A stretch of DNA of 64,000 nucleotides. Origin: Propioniciclava sp. MC1595 (GTDB lineage Bacteria > Actinomycetota > Actinomycetes > Propionibacteriales > Propionibacteriaceae). The position numbers and the translations under genes are program-made. Shown here one piece after another: positions 1 through 8,192 of the stretch (its first letter is position 1; each line of letters begins with the position of its first letter). The notes below the pieces were generated by a model that was not told the DNA's origin, made no database searches, and worked only from the letters and a program-made list of their open reading frames with translations. The DNA lies in NCBI RefSeq assembly GCF_017569205.1, contig NZ_CP071870.1, positions 496,001 through 560,000 of the forward strand. The letters are read 5' to 3'.

Positions 1-70
1 AGCGCGGGTACACCTGGTACACCACGGCGTGGCGCCACCAGTCGGGGTCGAGGAAGTGCGGGTTGCTCAT
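1..70 (-). CDS. GH13 alpha-glucosidase, N-terminal fragment cut by the window edge
   Basis: Reading leftward from an ATG at 68-70 gives MSNPHFLDPDWWRHAVVYQV, continuing to the window edge. The W-W-R-x-A-V-x-Y-Q-x-Y-P-R block is the first beta-strand of GH13 alpha-glucosidases, oligo-1,6-glucosidases and trehalose-synthase-like enzymes, which act on alpha-1,4 or alpha-1,6 glucosides in the cytoplasm. Only about 23 residues are visible, so substrate and integrity cannot be judged. It lies 78 bp downstream of the GH2 gene on the same strand and may be co-transcribed with it. Confidence 0.75.
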   Translation of the reverse strand, partial: MSNPHFLDPDWWRHAVVYQVYPR

Positions 71-120
71 GGGTCAAGCCAACCGCCGCCGAGTGAGCCG
101 GGTCAAGCGATTCCGCGATC

Positions 121-141
121 TTTTCTCCGACTCAAAGAAAA
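121..141. promoter_or_regulatory. AT-rich inverted repeat between GH2 and GH13 genes
   Basis: TTTTCT (121-126) is mirrored by AGAAAA (136-141) across a 9-nt gap, in an AT-rich island unlike its surroundings. It lies between two glycosidase genes on the minus strand and could be an operator or part of a weak promoter or terminator. Only the symmetry is seen; the function is inferred. Confidence 0.25.
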
Positions 142-148
142 ACGCCGG

Positions 149-1915
149 TCACTCCTCGCGGATCGCCGCCCGCAGCTCTGCGATCGGGGCCTTGGGCGTC
201 CGGTCGGGCCAGGCCAGGCCGTTCTGTTCCTGCAGGCAGTCGGTGAGCTGGGTCCAGCAGAAGCCCACCAGCCCGGACGCCGTCCCGACCCGGGCGACCA
301 GGGCCCGGACCCGCTCGACCAGGGCCTCGGCGTCCGCAACCTCGCCGTAGCCCCACGAGTCGTCGCCGTCGCGCAGGGTCACCCCGCCGAACTCGCTCAG
401 CACGACCGGCGTCCCCGCGACAGGGGCGTCGACCAGCAGGACCTTGCCGCCCGGCCGGTCGCCGGTCAGGGTGGCCGCGACCGCCTCCGCCGAGCCGTAG
501 CGGCGTCCCAACACCTCGGGGTCGTGGCTGTAGTCGTGCACGCCGACGAGGTCGCCGGCGACGTTCTCCCAGCCGTCGTTGCCGATCGCGAGGCGCGACG
601 GGTCGAGGGCCTTGGCCAGCCAGTACCCCGCGCGCACGGCCGCCTGCTGCCACGGCGAGTCGGCCACGCCGGGGACGCCCCAGCTCTCGTTGTAGGGCAC
701 CCACGCGACCACGCACGGGTGGTTCCGGTCGCGGGCGACCAGCTCGGTGAGCGTGCGGGCCACCAGATCGGTGGAGCGTTGCGTGTACACGTACGCGGCA
801 GGAACGTCGGCCCAGACCATGAGCCCGACCTCGTCGCACGCCCGCAGGAACCGGGGGTCGGCGCTGGCCTGGTGCATCCGCAGCCCGTTGAACCCGAGCC
901 CCTTGATCAGCTCGGCCTCGGCGCGCAACGCCTCGAGGGAGGGCGCGGTGAAGTGGGTCTCGGGCCAGTAGGCCTGCTCCAGCACCAGCCGCGAGAAGAC
1001 GGCGACCCCGTTGAGCTCGACCACCCCGTCCCGCACCCGCACGTGGCGCAGGCCGGTGTAGGAGGCGATCTCGTCCAGCACCTCGTCGCCGCGCAGCAGC
1101 CGCACCCGGATGTCGATCAGCAGGGGCAGGTCGGGGCTCCAGTAGAGGAAGGGGGTGTCGGCGTGCGCCGCCTTGCCCAGCCGTGCGTGCACCTCGACGG
1201 CGGCAGCGGTGGCGGTGGTTGTCACCGTGGCCAGCGGCTGCCCCATGCAGGCGTAGGACGCCTCGACGGCCAGGTCTTCGTCCTCGGCCCAGCCCTCGAT
1301 GCGGATGTCGCCGCGGAGGCGGCCGAACGTGTCCAGCGTCGTCCAGGCCACGGACGCCAGCCGGGTCGCGGGCACGACCTCGAGCCACACCGAGCGCCAG
1401 ATCCCCGACGATCGGCCGTACCAGATGGCGTGCGGCTGGTCGTGCCAGTCCTGCTTGCCGCGGGGCTGTTCGAGTTCGCGGGCCAGGTCGGTCGCGGCGA
1501 TGACGACCTCGTGGCCGGGGCCCTCGCCCAGGGCGTCCGTGATGTCGAGCGTGAACGGGGTGTAGCCGCCCTCGTGCCTGCCGACGAACTGCCCGTCGAC
1601 CCACACGCGGGCCTCGTGGTCAACGCCCTCGCAGTGCAGCAGCAGCCGCTCGCCGGGCCCGGGCGCCTCGATGTCCGAGCCCAGCGTGAACGTGCGCCGG
1701 TAGCGCGGGTGGTCGCAGCGCTCCAGCCCCAGTCCCGAGGCGGGCGACTCGGGCGGGAAGGGCACCTCGATCGTGCGGTCCCACGCCCAGTCGGCAGGTG
1801 TGTCGTTCGGGTGGCCCTCGCAGAAGTCCCACGCGCCGTCGAGCAGGGCCCAGCGGGGCCGCGCGAAGGTGGGGCAGGGGTGGTCGGGGGCGGGCCGGGT
1901 GGGAACGTCGACCAT
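149..1915 (-). CDS. Glycoside hydrolase family 2 (beta-galactosidase/beta-glucuronidase type)
   Basis: A 588-residue retaining GH2 glycosidase, predicted to cleave terminal beta-galactosides, beta-glucuronides or related substrates. Seen in order: an N-terminal sugar-binding jelly-roll (about residues 15-185), an Ig-like domain (about 190-290) and a TIM barrel. The likely acid/base is E410 in VPYNESWG and the nucleophile E508 in VLSEFGG. There is no signal peptide, so it is probably cytoplasmic. I chose ATG 1915 over an in-frame upstream ATG because a GGGAGG ribosome-binding site lies just before it, overlapping the stop of the upstream EamA gene. With the GH13 start downstream this looks like a sugar-utilisation operon. 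Exact substrate is unknown. Confidence 0.88.
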   Translation of the reverse strand: MVDVPTRPAPDHPCPTFARPRWALLDGAWDFCEGHPNDTPADWAWDRTIEVPFPPESPASGLGLERCDHPRYRRTFTLGSDIEAPGPGERLLLHCEGVDHEARVWVDGQFVGRHEGGYTPFTLDITDALGEGPGHEVVIAATDLARELEQPRGKQDWHDQPHAIWYGRSSGIWRSVWLEVVPATRLASVAWTTLDTFGRLRGDIRIEGWAEDEDLAVEASYACMGQPLATVTTTATAAAVEVHARLGKAAHADTPFLYWSPDLPLLIDIRVRLLRGDEVLDEIASYTGLRHVRVRDGVVELNGVAVFSRLVLEQAYWPETHFTAPSLEALRAEAELIKGLGFNGLRMHQASADPRFLRACDEVGLMVWADVPAAYVYTQRSTDLVARTLTELVARDRNHPCVVAWVPYNESWGVPGVADSPWQQAAVRAGYWLAKALDPSRLAIGNDGWENVAGDLVGVHDYSHDPEVLGRRYGSAEAVAATLTGDRPGGKVLLVDAPVAGTPVVLSEFGGVTLRDGDDSWGYGEVADAEALVERVRALVARVGTASGLVGFCWTQLTDCLQEQNGLAWPDRTPKAPIAELRAAIREE

Positions 1916-1925
1916 GGGAACCTCC

Positions 1926-2861
1926 CTAGGGATGCAGCTCGGGCTCCATCGTGTCACGCGGCACCGCGGAGCGGGGGCCGAGCGTGGTGAGCACGACGGC
2001 GGACAGCAGCAGTGCGGCGCCGAGGGCCGCCGGCGGCGTGAGCCACTCGCGGAACACCAGGGCGGCGAGCGTGGTCGCGGTCACCGGTTCGAGCAGGGCG
2101 ACCAGCGAGCCGATCGTGCCCGACTGCGTGCGCAGCCCGCGCAGGTAGGACAGGTAGGACACGGCCGTCGGGACCAGCCCCAGGGCGACGACCAGCACCA
2201 GCGACAGCGGGGTGATGGTGAAGCCGATGGGTCCGAAGAGGGTGGCGACCGCCAGCACCGCGGCCCCGCCGCCGAGAAACGCCAGACCCGTGCCCGTGGC
2301 GTCGTCGAAGTCCGGGTCGGGGTTGGCGCCCAGCAGCGAGATGCCCGCGAAGGACGCCCCGGCCACCAGCGACAGTCCCGCCCCGATCAGGGCGTCGCCG
2401 AACGCGATCCCCTCCGGCGGCGAGCCTGCCAGCAGGAGCAGCCCGACCAGGGCCGCGCCCAGGGCTAGCGCGAGGCGTCCCGTGAGGCGGACCCGACCGG
2501 TGAGCGCCTCGATCGTGAGCACCATCAGCGGGGTCGACCCGATCGTGATGAGCGTCGCGACGGCGATGCCCACGAAGCCGATCGCCGAGAAGAACGTCAC
2601 CTGGTACAGCCCCGAGGCGAAGCCCAGCGCGGCCACCCGGCCCCACGCGGACGCCGTGCTCGGCAGCCGCAGCCGCCCGGTGAGCAGCACGAAGCCCAGG
2701 ATCAGCAGGCCGCCGACGAGGATGCGGTACCCGCCCGCCGGCAACAGGGCCAGCCCCGACTCACCGCGCAGCAGGACGCCGAGCGTGCCCGAGGTGCCCC
2801 AGGTCACGCCGGCGAGCACGAGCCAGCCGAGGCCCGTCCGGTGGTGCGTCACGCGGGGCAT
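1926..2861 (-). CDS. EamA/DMT-family transporter
   Basis: A 311-residue integral membrane protein with about ten hydrophobic segments in two EamA repeats. The first begins near WLVLAGVTWGTSGTLGVLL and the second near residue 150. Members export metabolites such as amino acids or sugar derivatives. Its TAG stop lies 10 bp before the GH2 start, so the two are probably translated from one transcript. Substrate cannot be told from sequence. Length is normal for the family. Confidence 0.85.
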   Translation of the reverse strand: MPRVTHHRTGLGWLVLAGVTWGTSGTLGVLLRGESGLALLPAGGYRILVGGLLILGFVLLTGRLRLPSTASAWGRVAALGFASGLYQVTFFSAIGFVGIAVATLITIGSTPLMVLTIEALTGRVRLTGRLALALGAALVGLLLLAGSPPEGIAFGDALIGAGLSLVAGASFAGISLLGANPDPDFDDATGTGLAFLGGGAAVLAVATLFGPIGFTITPLSLVLVVALGLVPTAVSYLSYLRGLRTQSGTIGSLVALLEPVTATTLAALVFREWLTPPAALGAALLLSAVVLTTLGPRSAVPRDTMEPELHP

Positions 2862-2897
2862 CCTCGCACGGCGCGCGTGGGCGCCCCCCGTGTGACG

Positions 2898-3308
2898 CTA
2901 CTGCGAGATCTCCTCCACGACCTCGCCCGTGGTGCCCTCGTCGAGCTCGCGGGCGACGTCGGCTTGGGCCACCACACCGACGACCTTGCCGCCGTCGACA
3001 ACCGGGAGGCGGCGCACCTGGTGCTCGGCCATCAGGGCGGCCACCTCCTCGGCGGGGGCGGACGCCTCGATCGTGACCACGTTCGTGCTCGCGATGGCAC
3101 TGACCGGGGTGTCCTTGGGGTCGAGCCCCTTGGCGATGGCCTCGACCACGATGTCGCGGTCGGTGACGACGCCGACGAGCGTGTCGCCGTCCAGGATGGG
3201 CATCGAACCCACGTCGTACTTGCTGAGCATGCGTGCTGCGGTGACGAGCGTCTCGTCGGGGGCCAGGCACTCGGCCGGCGAGGTCATCAGGTCCTTCGCG
3301 GTCTTCAT
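2898..3308 (-). CDS. CBS-domain pair protein
   Basis: A 136-residue protein made of two CBS domains (about residues 8-60 and 75-130), with repeated GDTLVGVVTDRDIV and GGKVVGVVAQADVA blocks. Such stand-alone Bateman modules bind adenosyl ligands and act as cytoplasmic energy or redox sensors. Two in-frame ATGs lie 6 bp apart; the downstream one (3308) is preferred because GGAAGGG sits at proper spacing from it and directly abuts the upstream one. The partner is not encoded nearby. The acidic tail ends in VVEEISQ. Confidence 0.85.
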   Translation of the reverse strand: MKTAKDLMTSPAECLAPDETLVTAARMLSKYDVGSMPILDGDTLVGVVTDRDIVVEAIAKGLDPKDTPVSAIASTNVVTIEASAPAEEVAALMAEHQVRRLPVVDGGKVVGVVAQADVARELDEGTTGEVVEEISQ

Positions 3309-3400
3309 GGTCATCCCTTCCGTTGCATTTGTGCTTGCCAAGCCACACTTGCACACCTCGGCCGCGGAGGGAACCCCTTCTGGTGGGCCAATCGGCGGGG

Positions 3401-3406
3401 TAGCTT
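3401..3406 (+). promoter_or_regulatory. -10 element for leaderless DUF2218 gene
   Basis: TAGCTT ends 6 nt before the GTG at 3413 and there is no Shine-Dalgarno sequence. The spacing places the transcription start at or next to the first base of the start codon. Confidence 0.5.
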
Positions 3407-3412
3407 TGCCCC

Positions 3413-3748
3413 GTGACGCAGATGACCAGCACCGCTTCGGTCGCCACCGACCGGCCGGGCCGCTACGCCAAGCAGCTCGCCTCGCACCTGGGCCGCAAGG
3501 TCGCCGCCGAGTGGGACGAGCAGGCCCAGGAGGGTTGGGTCGACTTCGGCTCGGGCCGGGTGACGCTGGCCGCGGGCGACGGCGTCCTGCTGATGGGCCT
3601 GGAGGCCGACGACGCCGAGGCGCGCGACCGGCTCGAGGGCGTGGTGGGGCGCCACCTGGTCACGTTCGGCGCCAAGGACGAACTGGTCTGCGCGTGGGCG
3701 CGCACCGACGGCACGCCGGGCTCCGAGCACCGGCACGAGGGGGAGTGA
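3413..3748 (+). CDS. DUF2218 domain protein
   Basis: A 111-residue soluble protein matching DUF2218 over residues 10-95 (RYAKQLASHLGRK, then DFGSGRVTL and HLVTFGAKDELVCAW). The family is widespread in actinobacteria and has no established biochemical role; some members lie beside siderophore or iron-uptake genes, but none is seen here. The GTG start at 3413 fits the leaderless pattern of this window; an ATG three codons later is the alternative. The VOC gene follows after 1 bp and is probably co-expressed. Confidence 0.8.
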   Translation: MTQMTSTASVATDRPGRYAKQLASHLGRKVAAEWDEQAQEGWVDFGSGRVTLAAGDGVLLMGLEADDAEARDRLEGVVGRHLVTFGAKDELVCAWARTDGTPGSEHRHEGE

Positions 3749-3749
3749 C

Positions 3750-4157
3750 ATGGCCCTGAAGTGGTACACCGTCGTGGTCGACTGCCACGACCCGCAGGCC
3801 CAGGTGCACTGGTGGGCGCAGGCCCTCGACTGGGACGTCGTCTACGACACCCCCGACGAGGCCGTCGCGATCCCGAAGGGGATGAGCGAGGACCCGGTCG
3901 ACGACGTCGAGGAGTGGATGGCGCGCGGCCAGGGCCTCGTCTTCGTGCCGGTGCCCGAGGGCAAGACGGTGAAGAACCGGCTGCACATCGACCTCGCGCC
4001 CCACACGTCGCAGGACCGGGACGCCGAGATCGCCCGCCTGCTGGACCTCGGGGCGTCCCGGGTCGACGTGGGCCAGGACGACGCCGCCGTGACGTGGACC
4101 GTGCTGGCCGACCCCGAGGGCAACGAATTCTGCGTGCTGAGCACCCGCAACCGCTGA
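3750..4157 (+). CDS. VOC-superfamily (glyoxalase-like) protein
   Basis: A 135-residue protein with the glyoxalase_6-type fold: an N-terminal YTVVVDCHDPQAQVHWWAQA strand-helix, central KNRLHIDLAP carrying a candidate metal-ligand His, and terminal DPEGNEFCVL. This clade is common in actinobacteria and usually uncharacterised. A strong GAGGGGGAG ribosome-binding site precedes the ATG and overlaps the end of the DUF2218 gene. The reaction is unknown; a role in small-molecule binding or modification is inferred from the fold only. Confidence 0.8.
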   Translation: MALKWYTVVVDCHDPQAQVHWWAQALDWDVVYDTPDEAVAIPKGMSEDPVDDVEEWMARGQGLVFVPVPEGKTVKNRLHIDLAPHTSQDRDAEIARLLDLGASRVDVGQDDAAVTWTVLADPEGNEFCVLSTRNR

Positions 4158-4187
4158 CGAACTGCCCCGCAGAGGTTTGGCAACCCC

Positions 4188-4216
4188 TTGCTGTGTGAAG
4201 TTTTGTGATCTATCGT
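4188..4216 (+). promoter_or_regulatory. Promoter of the otnK operon, with direct repeats
   Basis: TTGCTG (4188-4193) and TATCGT (4211-4216) are separated by 17 nt, a good sigma70-type arrangement. The spacer holds two TGTGA words exactly 10 bp apart (4194 and 4204), so a protein could bind them on one face of the helix. The adjacent DeoR-type repressor is the obvious candidate. The promoter is 55 bp upstream of the otnK ATG. Confidence 0.55.
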
Positions 4217-4270
4217 TAGGAAAAGTTTAGCCTGGCGGGAGCCTGGGCGCGTTCTCAACGAGGAGTTCAC

Positions 4271-5515
4271 ATGACGATTCGGCTCGGCGTCATCGCCGAC
4301 GACTTCACCGGCGCCACCGACATCGCCGGCTTCCTGGTGTCCAACGGGCTGTCGGCCGTGCAGGTCAACGGTGTGCCCGAGGGCCCGCTGCCGCAGGCCG
4401 ACGCCATCGTGGTCAGCCTCAAGAGCCGCTCGATCCCCGCCGACGAGGCCGTCAGCATGAGCCTGGCCGCCCTCGACGCGCTGCGCGCTGCCGGCGCCGA
4501 GCGCATCCTGTTCAAGTACTGCTCGACCTTCGACAGCACGCCGGCCGGCAACATCGGCCCGGTCACCGACGCCCTCATGGCGGCCCTCGGCGCCGACCTC
4601 ACCGTCATCTGCCCCTCGCTGCCGGTCAACGGCCGCACCGTCTACCAGGGCCACCTGTTCGTCGGCGACGTGCTGCTCAGCGAATCCGGCATGCGCAACC
4701 ACCCGGTCACCCCGATGACCGACCCCAACCTCGTGCGCGTCATGGAGGCCCAGAGCTCCGGCCGGGCGGGCGTCGTCCCGTTCGCCGTCATCCAGCAGGG
4801 GCCGGACGCCACGCGCGCGGCCCTCGCGCGCCTGGCGGAGGACGGCGTCCGGTACGCCGTGCTCGACACGCTCACCGACGTCGACCTGACCACCATCGGA
4901 GCCGCGACCGTTGACCTGCCGCTGACCACGGGCGGGTCCGGCCTGGGCGCCGGCGTCGCGCGCGCGCTGGCGACCGGGACCGACGGCGTCCAGTCGGCGC
5001 CGTGGCAGCCGGTCGAGGGCCGGACGGTCGTGCTGTCGGGCTCCTGCTCGGTGATGACCAACGCGCAGGTCGCCGCCTACCGCGCCGATGCCCCGGCCCT
5101 GTCGGTCGACGTCGACCGCCTCGTCGCCGACCCCGACGCGTACCGCGCCGAGGTGCTCGCCTGGGTGCTCGCCCAGCCCGCCGAGCCCGCGCCGCTGGTG
5201 TACGCCACCGCCGGGCCCGACGAGGTCCGCCGCCTGCAGGAGGCCCACGGGGCCGCCGAGGTGTCCGAGGCCGTCGAGGCGCTGTTCGGCTGGCTCGCCC
5301 GCGAGCTGTCGGCCGCCGGCGTCCGCCGCTTCGTCGTGGCCGGGGGCGAGACGTCCGGGTCGGTGACCACCGCCCTGGGTGTCGACGGCTTCCACGTCGG
5401 CCCGCAGATCGCGCCGGGCGTGCCGTGGGTGCGCTCGCTCGACGACCGCACCGAGCTCGCGCTGAAGTCCGGCAACTTCGGCGACGTCGACTTCTTCACC
5501 CGCGCCCAGGCCTGA
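4271..5515 (+). CDS. otnK: 3-oxo-tetronate kinase (DUF1537 four-carbon acid sugar kinase)
   Basis: A 414-residue OtnK-type kinase, predicted to phosphorylate 3-oxo-tetronate to the 4-phosphate using ATP in the cytoplasm. The N-terminal substrate domain begins with IADDFTGATDIA and carries FKYCSTFDSTPAGNIGP; the C-terminal nucleotide domain holds VVAGGETSGSV near residue 358. Length matches the family. An AACGAGGAG ribosome-binding site precedes the ATG. It is first in an operon with otnI and a DeoR-type regulator, and the other enzymes of the route lie 1.7 kb downstream. The context makes the assignment firm; the stereochemistry of the starting acid (D-erythronate or L-threonate) rests on the dehydrogenase. 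Confidence 0.93.
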   Translation: MTIRLGVIADDFTGATDIAGFLVSNGLSAVQVNGVPEGPLPQADAIVVSLKSRSIPADEAVSMSLAALDALRAAGAERILFKYCSTFDSTPAGNIGPVTDALMAALGADLTVICPSLPVNGRTVYQGHLFVGDVLLSESGMRNHPVTPMTDPNLVRVMEAQSSGRAGVVPFAVIQQGPDATRAALARLAEDGVRYAVLDTLTDVDLTTIGAATVDLPLTTGGSGLGAGVARALATGTDGVQSAPWQPVEGRTVVLSGSCSVMTNAQVAAYRADAPALSVDVDRLVADPDAYRAEVLAWVLAQPAEPAPLVYATAGPDEVRRLQEAHGAAEVSEAVEALFGWLARELSAAGVRRFVVAGGETSGSVTTALGVDGFHVGPQIAPGVPWVRSLDDRTELALKSGNFGDVDFFTRAQA

Positions 5516-5542
5516 CCCGCCCGAGAAACCAGGAGAGCCACC

Positions 5543-6322
5543 ATGCCCCGCTTCGCCGCCAACCTGTCCATGATGTTCACCGAGGTCGACTTCCTCGACC
5601 GCTTCGGCGCCGCCGCCCGTGCCGGCTTCAAGGCCGTCGAGTTCCTGTTCCCGTACGCCCACCCCGCCGGCGAGATCAAGGCGCGGCTCGACGAGCACGG
5701 CCTGGAGATCGCCCTGTTCAACTTCTACCCCGGCGACTGGGACGCCGGCGAGAAGGGCCTGGCCGCCATGCCGGGCCGCGAGGAGGAGTTCCTGGCCTCG
5801 GTCGACCAGGCGCTGGAGTACGCGCGAGCCCTCGGCGTGCCCAAGCTGCACCTGATGGCCGGCCTGGCCGACCCCGACTCGGCCGACCACCGCGCCCGCT
5901 ACGTCAAGCACGTCCGGTACGCCGCCGAGCGGGCCGCAGCCGACGGCGTCCTGATCACGCTGGAGCCGCTGAACCCGTACAACGTGCCCGGCTACTTCCT
6001 GCCCAGCGTCGCGCACGTGCTCGACGTGCTGGCCGAGATCGACCGCCCCAACGTGAAGCTGCAGTACGACCTGTACCACGCCCAGCTCACCGACGGCGAC
6101 ATCACCCACCTCACCGAGGCGGTCGCCGACCGGATCGGCCACGTGCAGCTGGCCTCGGTGCCCGAGCGGCACGAGCCCGACCGCGGCGAGCTGTACTACC
6201 CGTACGTGCTGGCCACGCTCGACCGGGTCGGCTACGACGGCTGGGTCGGCTGCGAGTACAACCCGGCCGGCGAGACCACCGCGGGCCTGGGCTGGCTGGA
6301 CGCCTACCGGGGCCAGTCGTGA
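5543..6322 (+). CDS. otnI: 2-oxo-tetronate isomerase (hydroxypyruvate isomerase family)
   Basis: A 259-residue TIM-barrel isomerase of the hydroxypyruvate isomerase family. Seen: PRFAANLSMMFTEVDFLDRF at the start, LEPLNPYNVPGYFL with a metal-ligand Glu, and QYDLYHAQ carrying the Asp/His pair. In the tetronate pathway it converts 2-oxo-tetronate to 3-oxo-tetronate, the substrate of the kinase encoded just upstream. A CAGGAG ribosome-binding site precedes the ATG, 27 bp after otnK. Its TGA overlaps the GTG of the regulator gene. A hydroxypyruvate-isomerase role is possible on sequence but less likely in this neighbourhood. Confidence 0.9.
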   Translation: MPRFAANLSMMFTEVDFLDRFGAAARAGFKAVEFLFPYAHPAGEIKARLDEHGLEIALFNFYPGDWDAGEKGLAAMPGREEEFLASVDQALEYARALGVPKLHLMAGLADPDSADHRARYVKHVRYAAERAAADGVLITLEPLNPYNVPGYFLPSVAHVLDVLAEIDRPNVKLQYDLYHAQLTDGDITHLTEAVADRIGHVQLASVPERHEPDRGELYYPYVLATLDRVGYDGWVGCEYNPAGETTAGLGWLDAYRGQS

Positions 6323-7089
6323 TCCCCGTCGAGCGCCAGCGGACCATCCTGCGCGTCCTGGCCGAGCAGGGGACGGCGAGCATCGCCGACCTCGTCACGC
6401 TGCTCGACGTGTCGCACATGACGGTCCGCCGCGACATCGCCACCCTCGAGGCGCAGGGCCGGGTCAGCTCCGTCTCCGGTGGGGTGGCGTTGCCGTCCCG
6501 CCTGGCGCTCGACGACAGCCACGCCACCAAGGCCGAACTGCGGCCCGGCGAGAAGCGGGCCATCGCCCGGCGAGCCGCCGAGTTCGTCGGCCCCGGCAAC
6601 CTCGTCTTCCTGGACGCCGGCACCACCACGCTGGCCATCGCCGAGGAAATCGCCGACCGGGCCGACCTCGTGGTCGTCACCAACGACCTCGTGATCGCCC
6701 GCCTGCTGGCCGAACGGTCCACCAGCGAGCTGTACCTGGCCGCCGGCCAGGTCGACCGGGCCAACCTGTCCACCGAGGGCGAGTTGGTCGCCGACGCGAT
6801 CGGGCGGTTCAACATCGACGTCGCGTTCCTGTCCACCCCCGCCTTCGACGCCCGCGGCACCTCGATCGCGAGCGCCGCCAAGCGCACGGTCAAGGACGCG
6901 ATCGTCGACCACGCCACCACCACCTATCTGGTCACCGACAGCTCCAAGTACGGCCGCGTGATGGCGCACCGATCGGTCAAGCTCGGCCGGTTCGAGGCGC
7001 TGATCACCGACAGCGGCCTGTCCGAGGCGGCGCGGGACTCCCTCCGCGAGGCCGGCCTGAAAGTGGTCCTCGTGGACCCCGCGGACTGA
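6319..7089 (+). CDS. DeoR-family transcriptional regulator
   Basis: A 256-residue DeoR/GlpR-type repressor. The N-terminal winged helix-turn-helix (about residues 4-57) contains VSHMTVRRDIATLEAQGRV; the C-terminal sugar-phosphate-sensing domain has the DAGTTTLAIA signature. GTG 6319 is chosen because it overlaps the otnI stop by 4 bp, which implies coupling. Located inside the operon it likely controls, it probably senses a phosphorylated intermediate such as 3-oxo-tetronate 4-phosphate. Its operator may be the TGTGA repeats in the otnK promoter; that link is inferred. Confidence 0.9.
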   Translation: MIPVERQRTILRVLAEQGTASIADLVTLLDVSHMTVRRDIATLEAQGRVSSVSGGVALPSRLALDDSHATKAELRPGEKRAIARRAAEFVGPGNLVFLDAGTTTLAIAEEIADRADLVVVTNDLVIARLLAERSTSELYLAAGQVDRANLSTEGELVADAIGRFNIDVAFLSTPAFDARGTSIASAAKRTVKDAIVDHATTTYLVTDSSKYGRVMAHRSVKLGRFEALITDSGLSEAARDSLREAGLKVVLVDPAD

Positions 7090-7215
7090 ACCCGGCCCGC
7101 TGAGCGCGGCCCGCCGGGCCCGGCTCCCTGACCCGCCCCCAACCCCCAGTTCCCACCCCCCATCAGACCCCGGCGCGCCCTCGTGCCGGTCAACCCACCG
7201 AAAGGATGGTGCTCG

Positions 7216-8181
7216 ATGAAGGTCATCGTCACCGGCGGCGCCGGATTCCTCGGCAGCCGCGTCATCCGGCAGCTCCTGGCTGCCCAGGACCGGGGTTCGC
7301 TCCCGGTCGCCTTCGACGAGGTCGTCTCCCTCGACCTCGCCCCCTGCCCCGTCGAGGACCCGCGCGTGGTCTCCCGCGTGGGCGACATCGCCGACCCCGA
7401 GCTGTTGCGCGAGGTCGTCGGCGACGACACCGTCGGCGTCTACCACCTGGCGGCCGTGCTCAGCGGCGGCTCCGAGGTGGACTTCGACCTGTCCATGCAG
7501 GTCAACGTCGACGGCACCCGCACGCTCCTCGAGGCCTGCCGCGCCGGCGGGACGAAGCCGCGCTTCGTCTTCACCAGCTCGCTGGCCGTCTTCGGGGGCA
7601 CGATGCCCGACGTCGTCCCCGAGACGCTCGCCACCCGGCCCGAGTCGACCTACGGCGCGCTCAAGGCCATCGGCGAGCTGCTCGTCAACGAGTACTCCCG
7701 CAAGGGCTTCGTCGACGGTCGCGTCCTGCGCCTGCCGACGATCTCGGTGCGCCCCGGCCAGCCCAACTCCGCGGCGTCCTCGTTCGCCAGCGGCATCATT
7801 CGCGAGCCGCTGAACGGCGAGCCGTCCACCTGCCCGGTGCCGCTCGACACCCGCATGTGGCTGTCGTCGCCGGACGCCGCGGTCGCCAACCTGGTGCACG
7901 CCTTCGTCGTCGACGGCGACGACCTGGGTCAGTGGCGCACCATCAACGTGCCCGGCGTCACCGTCACCGTCGGTGCGATGCTGGACGCCCTCACCGAGGT
8001 CGGCGGCGCTGAGGCCCGCGCCCTGGTCAGCCACGAGGAGGACGCCCGGATCATGGACATCGTCTGCTCCTGGCCCGGTGACTTCGACGTCGAGCGCCCG
8101 CTGGCCCTCGGCTTCGTCCGGGACGCCTCGTTCACCGACGCCGTCCGCCAGTACCGCGACGAGTTCGCACCGCAGGCCTGA
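7216..8181 (+). CDS. denD: D-erythronate dehydrogenase (NAD-dependent epimerase/dehydratase family)
   Basis: A 321-residue extended short-chain dehydrogenase. The NAD-binding GGAGFLG sits at residues 7-13 and the catalytic motif is STYGALKAIGE (Y-x-x-x-K). In C4 acid-sugar loci this protein (DenD) oxidises D-erythronate to 2-oxo-tetronate, the first step before OtnI, OtnK and OtnC. The ATG at 7216 is preferred to an earlier in-frame ATG because AAAGGA lies 9 nt upstream. It opens the second block of the locus (dehydrogenase, permease, aldolase), 126 bp after the regulator. No separate L-threonate dehydrogenase is visible. Confidence 0.85.
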   Translation: MKVIVTGGAGFLGSRVIRQLLAAQDRGSLPVAFDEVVSLDLAPCPVEDPRVVSRVGDIADPELLREVVGDDTVGVYHLAAVLSGGSEVDFDLSMQVNVDGTRTLLEACRAGGTKPRFVFTSSLAVFGGTMPDVVPETLATRPESTYGALKAIGELLVNEYSRKGFVDGRVLRLPTISVRPGQPNSAASSFASGIIREPLNGEPSTCPVPLDTRMWLSSPDAAVANLVHAFVVDGDDLGQWRTINVPGVTVTVGAMLDALTEVGGAEARALVSHEEDARIMDIVCSWPGDFDVERPLALGFVRDASFTDAVRQYRDEFAPQA

Positions 8182-8192
8182 GGGGAGTCGTC

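Noticed and set aside
3842-6172. 776-codon open frame on the minus strand opposite otnK and otnI
   Set aside because: It is the antisense of two well-recognised genes, has low-complexity Gly/Arg/Asp text and no domain; long antisense frames are expected at this G+C content.
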